Origin: Geodermatophilaceae bacterium
Lineage (GTDB): Bacteria > Actinomycetota > Actinomycetes > Mycobacteriales > Geodermatophilaceae
Assembly (NCBI GenBank): GCA_013812385.1
Contig: JACCTM010000281.1
Span: 1-8,580, forward strand
Length of the DNA: 8,580 nucleotides
Direction of reading: 5' to 3'
Part shown: positions 1-5,701 of the stretch, one piece after another
Layout of the letters: each line of letters begins with the position of its first letter
Position numbering within the stretch: the stretch's first letter is position 1
Translations under genes and position numbers: made by a program
The notes under the pieces: model-generated
Seen by the model: only the letters and a program-made list of their open reading frames with translations
Told to the model about the DNA's origin: nothing
The model's database searches: none

Positions 1-180
1 GGTGGCCACGATCAGCACGGCGGAGACCACGCTGAGCACCAGGAACACGATCAGGTCCCGCTTGTGCGGCCGGGCGAAGCCGAGGATCCGGCGCAGCGTC
101 TGCACCGAGAACTTGCGGCGCTCCTCGCTTTGGTTCATGGCGTGGTGCAGCGACATCCAAGCAGTGACTTCCATGCTCAT
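1..180 (-). CDS. ABC exporter (fused permease/ATPase), N-terminus only
   Basis: Only the first 60 residues are inside the window; the frame is open to the left edge. The protein begins MSMEVTAWMSLHHAMNQ, followed by a basic stretch (EERRKFS), a segment resembling 'LRRILGFARPHKRDLI', and then the start of a hydrophobic helix (about residues 44-60). This order is typical of the N-terminus of actinobacterial half-size ABC exporters (type IV fold), where the RRI-x-x-F-x-RPH motif sits just before transmembrane helix 1. The nucleotide-binding domain is not visible, so transport activity and substrate cannot be judged. ATG at 180 is chosen because the preceding codons offer no other nearby start and relatives start similarly. 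No convincing Shine-Dalgarno sequence precedes it. Family assignment rests on 60 residues only. Confidence 0.7.
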   Translation of the reverse strand, partial: MSMEVTAWMSLHHAMNQSEERRKFSVQTLRRILGFARPHKRDLIVFLVLSVVSAVLIVAT

Positions 181-326
181 CAGGGGGCTCTTTCGGCGTC
201 GGCGGTCAGCTGCACTCCCTGGTGGAGCGTGGCAGGTGGGTCGGACAGGTTCGCCGGGGCGAATGATCCGCCGGGCACAGACGGCTGTCGACTCCGATTC
301 AGCCCGAGTGGCCCGGCTGCGCAGAC

Positions 327-387
327 CAGATGTCGCAGGAAAGTAGGGAACACGCCCCGCACGTCCTCGGCGTACCTACGACATCTG
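327..387. repeat. 61-bp palindrome-ended intergenic repeat, copy 1
   Basis: The element starts CAGATGTCGCAGG and ends CCTACGACATCTG. The ends are inverted repeats of each other, 12 of 13 positions pairing. Inside, ACGCC (352-356) can pair with GGCGT (369-373), so the unit can fold into an interrupted long hairpin on either strand. It is repeated at 401-461 with 55 of 61 positions identical. This is the architecture of REP-like or small MITE-like elements. It has no coding capacity and no recognised family name. Confidence 0.75.
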
Positions 388-400
388 CACCCGCACACCA

Positions 401-461
401 CTGATGTCGCAGGATTGCAGGCGACACGCCCCGCACGTCCTCGGCGTACCTACGACATCTG
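401..461. repeat. 61-bp palindrome-ended intergenic repeat, copy 2
   Basis: Second copy, in the same orientation and offset by 74 bp from the first. The last 37 bases (425-461) are identical to 351-387. The six differences are one base near the left end (402) and five within 415-424. The left end GATGTCGCAGG still pairs with the right end CCTACGACATC. It lies just 11 bp beyond the stop of the kinase-like gene, so it is in that gene's 3' untranslated region. Confidence 0.75.
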
Positions 462-472
462 GACCTGGGCGG

Positions 473-1144
473 TCAGGGGTCGTCCGGGCTGATCCGGATC
501 GCTGGGTGAGCCGGATCGTCGTAGCGCAACACGACATCGGCGCAGCGGACCGGATCGACCGCCAGGTCGTAGGTGTCAAAGGCCGGCAGCGTCCACTGCC
601 AGTCCTCGGGCGTACGGCGGCGCCGAGCCGCTGCGCTGAGGGCCAAGTGGATCGTCGCGTCGAAGGACAGGCCGCGGCCGAGCAGCAGTTCGCCGCTGAT
701 CAAAAGGACGGTGCCTGGCTCGGCCCGCCGCGCCGGATCTCGAGTGGCCCGGTTGGTGATCGGATCGCGCAGTGACGGCAGGAAGGTGCCGCTGCCGCCT
801 GGTCCCACCGGACCCAGCACCTCTCGATCCAAGGCGTCGGTGTCCAACCAGCCGGAGGCAAAGGACTCCAGATCGGTACGGCCGTACTGCAGTCGCAGCG
901 CCGCGTCCCGCCAGAAGGTGTCGGTCCGGACATGGACGGCTGGTCGGCCCAGCGTTCGCAGTGGCTCGACCAGCGACGCGGCGAGCGAGCCGGGATCGCC
1001 CGCGCGCGGGCCGTCGACTGCCACCCGCAACGCCGTACCCGGTACGTCGAGGGCAACCAGAACGGCGGCCAACTGGCCCGGCAGAGCAGTAGGGTCCGCC
1101 GGTCGGAAACTCGGCTGCGAAGGCGGGCGGCGGCGAGGCGTCAT
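473..1144 (-). CDS. Uridine-kinase-like protein with degenerate P-loop
   Basis: 223 residues. The overall order matches the actinobacterial uridine kinase-like P-loop NTPases: 'ALRVAVDGPRAGDP' (residues 39-51), a strand ending in TDTFW (74-78), Y-x-R-x-D-x-E-S-F-x-S-G-WLDTDAL (about 87-105), 'LGPVGPGGSG' (110-119), a 'GTVLLISGELLL' strand (144-155) and a C-terminal 'VDPVRCADVVLRYDDP' (197-211). The Walker A loop, normally G-x-x-G-x-G-K-[ST], reads DGPRAGDPGS (44-53): the lysine and the following Ser/Thr are missing. The downstream 'SGELLL' replaces the usual 'DG(V/I)FLL'. ATP phosphorylation is therefore doubtful; it may be a pseudokinase or bind another ligand. ATG 1144 is preferred over GTG 1165 because GGAAG lies 8 nt upstream of it. 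It follows the DUF664 gene by 47 bp on the same strand and may be co-transcribed with it. Confidence 0.72.
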   Translation of the reverse strand: MTPRRRPPSQPSFRPADPTALPGQLAAVLVALDVPGTALRVAVDGPRAGDPGSLAASLVEPLRTLGRPAVHVRTDTFWRDAALRLQYGRTDLESFASGWLDTDALDREVLGPVGPGGSGTFLPSLRDPITNRATRDPARRAEPGTVLLISGELLLGRGLSFDATIHLALSAAARRRRTPEDWQWTLPAFDTYDLAVDPVRCADVVLRYDDPAHPAIRISPDDP

Positions 1145-1191
1145 GTCCGCAGCTTCCGGCACCACCGCAGCCTCAGGCGCTCGACCGATGG

Positions 1192-1719
1192 TCAGGGCCC
1201 GGTCGCGCCGTCAATGCGCTCACGCAGGAAATCGGCGTGTCCGTTGTGCCGGGCGTACTCCTCGATCATGTGCAGGTAGATCCAGCGCAGGCTGATGTCC
1301 TCGCCGGAGCGCGAACGTCCGAGGATCGTGTCCAGGTCCGCGGTCCGGGCGCAGAAGGTCCTCGACCGCTCGACACAGCGGCGGAATGTGGCGACGTCGT
1401 CAGCGACCACCGCCTCCTCGAGCCGGTCGAAGTCACCGTCTGGATCGTCATCGGAGTAGAAGATCGGGGCGACCGCACCGTCCTCCAAGTCGTTGTTGAA
1501 CCAGCTCTCGACCTCGGCCATGTGCCGGACCAGACCGAGCAGGGTCAGCGTCGACGGCTCGCACGACCGGGTCTTAAGTTGCTCTGCGGACAGGCCCGAG
1601 CATTTCCGCAGCAGGGTGTCGCGGTGGAAGTCCAGCCAGCCGTCGAGCATCGGTCGTTCGGAGCCACGCAGCGGTGGATCGGATCGTTGCGTAGCGAACG
1701 CGTCCTCAGATGTCGTCAT
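1192..1719 (-). CDS. DinB-superfamily DUF664 protein
   Basis: 175 residues, the usual length of the family. DUF664 proteins are four-helix-bundle members of the DinB superfamily, several of which are metal-dependent, thiol-linked (mycothiol or bacillithiol) enzymes; the reaction of this one is unknown. Visible signatures are MLDGWLDFHRDTLLRKCSGL (24-43), LVRHMAEVESWF (63-74) and LHMIEEYARHNGHADFLRER (149-168). H66 and the His/Glu face of the last helix (H150, E154, H158, H161) are the candidate metal ligands. ATG 1719 is chosen because homology begins only after it; an in-frame extension to 1788 is not family-like. There is no Shine-Dalgarno sequence, but TAGCGT lies 8 nt upstream on the coding strand, consistent with leaderless transcription (inference). 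The protein is cytoplasmic with no signal sequence. Confidence 0.88.
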   Translation of the reverse strand: MTTSEDAFATQRSDPPLRGSERPMLDGWLDFHRDTLLRKCSGLSAEQLKTRSCEPSTLTLLGLVRHMAEVESWFNNDLEDGAVAPIFYSDDDPDGDFDRLEEAVVADDVATFRRCVERSRTFCARTADLDTILGRSRSGEDISLRWIYLHMIEEYARHNGHADFLRERIDGATGP

Positions 1720-1789
1720 GGGCGGAGACGCTAGGCGCAAGATCTGACCAAGGGCGACTGCCTTGTTTCCTCCGCCGTCTTCTCTCAAA

Positions 1790-1838
1790 ATCGTGAGCGC
1801 CTGAGGCCCAGCCGCACTAGACCCAAGGCGCTCACGAT
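1790..1838 (-). terminator. Rho-independent terminator candidate after otsB
   Basis: A perfect 13-bp inverted repeat (1790-1802 against 1826-1838, arm ATCGTGAGCGCCT) encloses a 23-nt loop. Read on the minus strand the hairpin begins at the otsB stop codon, overlapping its first base position at 1838, and is followed at once by TTTT (1790-1787). On the plus strand no T-run follows. It therefore most likely ends the otsA-otsB transcript. The loop is long for a classic terminator, so a repeat-family hairpin acting as a terminator is also possible. Confidence 0.72.
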
Positions 1839-2638
1839 CAAGGGCGGTCGATCCAGTGAGCCATTCTCAGTCCGTCATCATCCGAGGCGAGGGCGTTGGC
1901 GAGGTAGTCCAGGGCTGCCAAGACTGCCGCACTGTCGGGCACCCGGTGACCAGCGGCGGTCGGTCCCGCTCCCACCTTGATTCCGACGTCGTCCGAGCCG
2001 AGTACGGCGAAGGCATCCTCGTCGGTGACATCGTCACCCAGGTAGACGATCGCCGCGGCACCAACCTCGTCGGCCAATCGCCGCAGCGCCACCCCCTTGT
2101 CGGCCTGCACGACCGTTATCTCTACGACCTCCTTGCCGACCTTGACCGTACGACCTTCGACCGAGCCCGGACCGGCAATGGTCGCCTCGCGCACTGCCAC
2201 CGCAGCGTCCCGATCCAGCATTCGCCGAGTGTGGACGGAGGCACTCACCGGCTTGATCTCGAGGAAGGCCCCGGCATACGGGGCCAGGAGTGCGCGCAAC
2301 TCCTCCACCAGACCGTCCCGCGGACCGAACAACGACGGGCCGGCCGGGCTGCCGTACTCCGCGCCATGACTGCCGATCAAGAAGACACCTGCAAGCCGCC
2401 CGACCCGCTCGGCCAGGTCGAGGAATCCCCGACCGGACATCACCGCGACGCGGACCCCTGGGAAGTCGGCCAGGCGCAACAGGATCGGCAGAGCACCGTC
2501 AATGAGCCGAGCCGCTGCCGGGTCGGGCACGATCGGGGACAGCGTGCCGTCGAAGTCGGTCACCACGAGCAGGGGCCGGCGGTTGGCGATGCCGGTCAGG
2601 GCCGAGGCGACGTCGGTCAGGGCCGAGGTCACGTCCAT
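1838..2638 (-). CDS. otsB: Trehalose-6-phosphate phosphatase
   Basis: 266 residues, normal for bacterial OtsB. It dephosphorylates trehalose-6-phosphate to trehalose in the cytoplasm, the second step of the OtsAB pathway. It is a HAD-superfamily phosphatase with all motifs visible: motif I DFDGTLSPI (28-36; nucleophile D28, acid/base D30), motif II SGR (68-70), the family-specific GSHGAEY (89-95), the conserved KVGKEVVEI strand (166-174), the motif III lysine in DKGVALRRL (K181), and motif IV GDDVTDEDAF (201-210), which supplies the Mg2+-binding aspartates. The start ATG is at 2638 with only a weak GGGG upstream. It lies 91 bp downstream of otsA on the same strand and is followed immediately by a terminator hairpin. 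All catalytic residues are intact, so an active enzyme is expected. Confidence 0.96.
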   Translation of the reverse strand: MDVTSALTDVASALTGIANRRPLLVVTDFDGTLSPIVPDPAAARLIDGALPILLRLADFPGVRVAVMSGRGFLDLAERVGRLAGVFLIGSHGAEYGSPAGPSLFGPRDGLVEELRALLAPYAGAFLEIKPVSASVHTRRMLDRDAAVAVREATIAGPGSVEGRTVKVGKEVVEITVVQADKGVALRRLADEVGAAAIVYLGDDVTDEDAFAVLGSDDVGIKVGAGPTAAGHRVPDSAAVLAALDYLANALASDDDGLRMAHWIDRP

Positions 2639-2711
2639 CAGCCCCAGGTCGGATCGGTCTGGCTGTCAGTAATGACGTACCTGTACCGACGTGCCCACGG
2701 GCCCCAGCCGG

Positions 2712-2728
2712 GCTGTGCTGCTCACAGC
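2712..2728 (-). other. Small hairpin in the otsA-otsB spacer
   Basis: On the coding strand GCTGTG-AGCAG-CACAGC forms a perfect 6-bp stem with a 5-nt loop, starting just after the otsA stop codon (2730-2732). No T-run follows, so it is not a good terminator by itself. It could stabilise the upstream mRNA or partly reduce read-through into otsB (inference). Confidence 0.4.
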
Positions 2729-2729
2729 G

Positions 2730-4154
2730 TCACGACGTGCCAGCCGAGGTCGACGCCTCGGCCTCGAGAGCGTCGAAGAAGGACTGCGCCCAGTGGTCCA
2801 GGTCGTGCCCGAACAGGTGCCGGCGCAACGCTCGCATCCGCCGCTTACGGTCCGCGGGGGGGTCGAACAGGGCTCGGGCCAATGCGTCCTTCACCCCGTT
2901 GATGTCATGCGGATTGACGAGATAGGCCTGTTTAAACTCGGCTGCAGCACCGGCGAATTCGGACAGCACCAGGGCCCCGCCGAGGTCGCCGCGAGCGGCG
3001 ACGTACTCCTTCGCGACCAGGTTCATCCCGTCGCGGTACGGCGTGACGGCCATGACGTCAGCAGCTCGATACAGCGCCGCGAGTTCCTCGCGGGGCATCG
3101 ACTGGTGCAGATAGTGGACCGCCGGTCCGGCGATGGACCCGAACTCACCGTTGATGTGACCGACCATGCGCTCGATCTCCTCGCGCATCGTGATGTAGTG
3201 CTCGACGCGTTCCCGGCTGGGCGTGGCCACCTGCACCAGAACGGTGTCCGGAGCGGTTAGCTTGCCGTCCTGGAGCAGCTCGTAGAAGGCGCGCAGCCGT
3301 ACCCCGATGCCCTTGGTGTAGTCCAGCCGGTCGACCCCGAGGATGACCCGGTCCGGGTTGCCGAGTTCCTTGCGGATCTCGGCAGCCCGCTCGCCGACCT
3401 CCGCCGATGAGGCCAGTTCGTCGTAGCTCTTGGCATCTATCGAAATCGGGAAGGCCCGGGCGGTGACCGTACGGCTGTCCACGGCGACCCTGCCCTGGCT
3501 GGGTTTCAGGTCGCACAGGGTCCGCGCCAAGTGCAGGAAGTTGCTCGCCGCCTGCGGTCGTTGGAAGCCGATCAGGTCCGCCCCGAGCAGTCCCTCGATG
3601 ATCCGGCGCCGGCCAGGAAGCTGCATGAACAGCTCCAGCGGCGGGAACGGGATGTGCAGGAAGAAGCCGATCCGCAGATCGGGACGCAGAGAACGCAGCA
3701 TCTGGGGCACCAGCTGCAACTGGTAGTCGTGCACCCATACGACTCCGTCCCGACCGGCCACCTCGGCTGCCCTCGCGGCGAACTGCTCGTTGACCGAAAC
3801 GTAGGTGTCCCACCAGGACCGGTGGTACTGCGGGCGTTCGACCACGTCGTGGTAGAGCGGCCACAGCGAGGCGTTGGAGAACCCCTCGTAGTACCGGGTG
3901 ATCTCCTCGGCCGACAACGGGACCGGGACGAGCCTGATCCCATCGGCTTCGAAGGGCTCCGGAGCCTCGCCGGGCGCACCCGACCAGCCGACCCAGGCGC
4001 CGTTGCGACCCCGGATGAACGGCTCCAGCGCGGTGACCAGACCGCCGGGGCTGCGCTGCCAGGCGGTGGAGCCGTCGGGCTGGGTGACCTGGTCGACGGG
4101 CAGCCGGTTGGCCACGATGACGACATCGCTGCCACGTGCAGGGGGAACGGACAC
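2730..4154 (-). CDS. otsA: Trehalose-6-phosphate synthase (GT20)
   Basis: 474 residues, the standard length for bacterial OtsA. It transfers glucose from a nucleotide sugar (classically UDP-glucose) to glucose-6-phosphate, giving trehalose-6-phosphate in the cytoplasm. Family motifs appear in order: ANRLPV (15-20), SPGGL (35-39), GWSG (56-59), YYEGFSNASLWPLYH (88-102), WVHDYQLQLVP (140-150), FFLHIPFPP (164-172), GVDRLDYTKG (273-282), YRDGMNLVAKEY (373-384) and LSEFAGAA (397-404). Residues equivalent to the substrate-binding set known from E. coli OtsA are present: R17, Y89, W98, D143, H167, R276, K281, D375 and E383. Start: GTG 4154. It has no Shine-Dalgarno sequence, but TAGCTT lies 6 nt upstream, suggesting a leaderless message. 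It is followed by otsB in the same direction and is divergent from the racemase gene. The nucleotide-sugar preference cannot be settled from sequence. Confidence 0.96.
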   Translation of the reverse strand: MSVPPARGSDVVIVANRLPVDQVTQPDGSTAWQRSPGGLVTALEPFIRGRNGAWVGWSGAPGEAPEPFEADGIRLVPVPLSAEEITRYYEGFSNASLWPLYHDVVERPQYHRSWWDTYVSVNEQFAARAAEVAGRDGVVWVHDYQLQLVPQMLRSLRPDLRIGFFLHIPFPPLELFMQLPGRRRIIEGLLGADLIGFQRPQAASNFLHLARTLCDLKPSQGRVAVDSRTVTARAFPISIDAKSYDELASSAEVGERAAEIRKELGNPDRVILGVDRLDYTKGIGVRLRAFYELLQDGKLTAPDTVLVQVATPSRERVEHYITMREEIERMVGHINGEFGSIAGPAVHYLHQSMPREELAALYRAADVMAVTPYRDGMNLVAKEYVAARGDLGGALVLSEFAGAAAEFKQAYLVNPHDINGVKDALARALFDPPADRKRRMRALRRHLFGHDLDHWAQSFFDALEAEASTSAGTS

Positions 4155-4213
4155 GAAAGAAAGCTATCCCGACCGCCTGAGCGGCAAACCCCGCGCGTCG
4201 ATACGGTCGGTGG
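4155..4213. promoter_or_regulatory. Divergent promoter region otsA / racemase gene
   Basis: Only 59 bp separate two divergent start codons. On each strand a TANNNT hexamer ends exactly 6 nt before the start codon: TAGCTT on the minus strand (4166-4161) before the otsA GTG, and TACGGT on the plus strand (4202-4207) before the racemase ATG. That spacing fits actinobacterial leaderless promoters. Convincing -35 boxes are not visible. A small palindrome, CCGC-CTGA-GCGG (4173-4184), sits between the two hexamers and could be an operator (inference). Confidence 0.45.
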
Positions 4214-5320
4214 ATGGGTCCCCTGCAGCGCGTCAAGGTCGTCGAATTCGCCGGCCTCGGCCCGGGTCCGTTCTGCGGAATGATGCTCGCCGATGCCGGT
4301 GCTGACGTCGTACGGATCGAGCGGCCGCGGCCCCCGGGCGATGGCATGTCCCGGCTGGTACTCAACCCGGTGCTCGACCGGGGCAAGCGCTCGATCGCCC
4401 TGGATCTGCGCGACGAAGCCGACCGCGAGGTGGTCCTACGGCTCCTGGTGCGCGCGGACATCCTGACCGAGGGATTCCGCCCGGGTGTGATGGAGCGCCT
4501 TGGCTTGGGTCCGGAACCGGTGCTGGCCGCCAATCCCCGGCTGATCTATGGCCGGATGACCGGCTGGGGACAGAGCGGTCCGTACGCGCACAGCGCCGGC
4601 CACGACATCAACTACATCGCGACGACCGGTGCGCTGCATGCCTTTGGGCGACCGGGTGAGCGGCCCGCACCACCGCTGAACCTGCTCGGGGACTTCGGCG
4701 GCGGCGGGATGCTGCTGGCCTTTGGCCTGGTGGCGGCGCTGCTGCATGCCGGTCGTACGGGGGTCGGTCAGGTCGTCGACGCCGGAATCGTGGACGGTAC
4801 GGCGCTGCTGACCGGCATGATTCACGGCTTGCGAGCAGAGGGTGCCTGGCAGGACGAGCGCGGGGTCAACCTGCTCGACACCGGTGCGCCGTTCTACGAC
4901 GTCTATCGCTGTGCCGATGGTGGGTTCCTGGCCGTGGGTGCCCTGGAGGAGCCGTTCTATGCCGCGCTGGTGACCGGGCTCGGCCTGGTGGGCGACGATC
5001 TGCCCAACCGTGCTGATCCTGGGCAGTGGCCGGCGCTTCGGGAGTTGTTCGCGTCCGTGATTGCCGGGCGGACCCGTGACCAGTGGTGGGAAATCTTCTG
5101 TGGCACCGACGCATGCGTGGCCCCGCTGCTCGACTGGCAGGAGGCCGTCGCAGACGAGCACAACTCCGACCGTGGTGTGTTCACCGATGTCGACGGTGTG
5201 CTGCAGCCGAGTCCGGCGCCAAGGTTCGGTACGACGGTTGCCGGCGAGCCTCGTCCAGCTCCGGCGCATGGCGGCTCCGGCGCGGAGATCCGGCGCGAAC
5301 TCGGTCTGCCAGTGCCGTGA
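4214..5320 (+). CDS. CaiB/BaiF family protein, probable alpha-methylacyl-CoA racemase
   Basis: 368 residues, close to the usual length of about 360. Alpha-methylacyl-CoA racemases interconvert (2R)- and (2S)-methylacyl-CoA esters during breakdown of methyl-branched fatty acids and sterol side chains; other family-III members transfer CoA between acids. The N-terminus 'VKVVEFAGLGPGPF' (7-20), 'GADVVRIERP' (29-38), 'GFRPGVMERLGLGP' (87-100), 'GRMTGWGQSGPYA' (113-125) and GHDINYIA (129-136) are characteristic. H130, D160 (LLGDFGGGG) and E245 (ALEEPFYA) match the catalytic His, Asp and Glu of the Mycobacterium tuberculosis racemase (H126, D156, E241) with a constant offset of four, favouring racemase over CoA-transferase. 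ATG 4214 follows a TACGGT hexamer by 6 nt. Its stop overlaps the start of the SnoaL-like gene. The natural substrate is unknown. Confidence 0.88.
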   Translation: MGPLQRVKVVEFAGLGPGPFCGMMLADAGADVVRIERPRPPGDGMSRLVLNPVLDRGKRSIALDLRDEADREVVLRLLVRADILTEGFRPGVMERLGLGPEPVLAANPRLIYGRMTGWGQSGPYAHSAGHDINYIATTGALHAFGRPGERPAPPLNLLGDFGGGGMLLAFGLVAALLHAGRTGVGQVVDAGIVDGTALLTGMIHGLRAEGAWQDERGVNLLDTGAPFYDVYRCADGGFLAVGALEEPFYAALVTGLGLVGDDLPNRADPGQWPALRELFASVIAGRTRDQWWEIFCGTDACVAPLLDWQEAVADEHNSDRGVFTDVDGVLQPSPAPRFGTTVAGEPRPAPAHGGSGAEIRRELGLPVP

Positions 5321-5697
5321 GTACGCCCCTCGACCTGATCGTGGCCTGGCACGACGCCGTACGAGATCGGGATCTGGAAGCCGTTGCCGGCCTAGTGCAT
5401 TCCGATGTCGAGGTCGGCGGACCAAAGGGCAGCGGCCACGGAGTGGACCTGATCCGGGAGTGGGTGCAGACCTCGGGCATCGGGCTGGAGATCGAGAGCT
5501 TCCTGCAGCGTGGACTCACCTTTGTGGTCGGCCAGGAGGCGACCTGGCCTGATCCCGATGCGGCGGGCGGCCGTACCCAACCGGTTGCCGTCGCGTCGGT
5601 GTTCGTCGTACAAGGCGCGCGGATCTCCAAGATCCTGCGCTTCGATGAGGCAGAGGCAGCCCTCGAAGCCGCCGGCTTCCGGAGCACTCCCAACTAA
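5317..5697 (+). CDS. SnoaL/NTF2-like protein
   Basis: 126 residues, typical of the NTF2-like (SnoaL) cone fold, which serves as a small-molecule pocket in isomerases, cyclases, dehydratases and binding proteins. The start 'LDLIVAWHDAVRDRDLEAVA' (5-24), then 'LVHSDVEVGGP', 'GHGVDLIREWV' and the C-terminal 'VFVVQGARISKILRFDEAEA' strand-helix pattern are the family's layout. The function is not predictable from this. The GTG start at 5317 overlaps the TGA of the racemase gene (sequence GTGA), and no Shine-Dalgarno sequence is visible, so translation is probably coupled. An in-frame extension further upstream would lie wholly inside the racemase gene and lacks family resemblance. The gene ends only 4 bp before the convergent lipoprotein gene. 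It may process or bind the same substrate as the racemase (inference). Confidence 0.82.
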   Translation: MSTPLDLIVAWHDAVRDRDLEAVAGLVHSDVEVGGPKGSGHGVDLIREWVQTSGIGLEIESFLQRGLTFVVGQEATWPDPDAAGGRTQPVAVASVFVVQGARISKILRFDEAEAALEAAGFRSTPN

Positions 5698-5701
5698 CTG
5701 G

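Larger units (their letters stand above)
181..472. other. Intergenic region upstream of ABC exporter, with paired repeats
   Basis: This 292-bp stretch separates the start of the ABC exporter gene from the stop of the kinase-like gene, both on the minus strand. Open frames here lack family resemblance and I do not call a gene. The half nearer the exporter (181-326) should hold its promoter, but no clear -35/-10 pair was found. The other half holds the two 61-bp repeat copies described separately. Confidence 0.6.

Noticed and set aside
327..461. CRISPR-like array.
   Set aside because: There are only two units, the unit is 61 bp with inverted ends, the intervening segment is 13 bp, and no cas genes are nearby.
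1856..2902. Long plus-strand open frame opposite otsB and the end of otsA.
   Set aside because: It has no family-like motifs, and otsB and otsA are intact on the minus strand.
3145..4533. Long open minus-strand frame overlapping otsA and the racemase gene.
   Set aside because: It is out of frame with otsA and antisense to the racemase; its Arg/Gly/Pro-rich content is typical of high-GC shadow frames, and both real genes have full motif sets.
5392..5701. Continuation of the lipoprotein opening frame antisense through the SnoaL-like gene.
   Set aside because: The translated sequence is the Arg/Ser-rich and low-quality type expected of an antisense shadow, and it covers a well-supported gene on the other strand. 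A -1 frame offers a better end at 5702.
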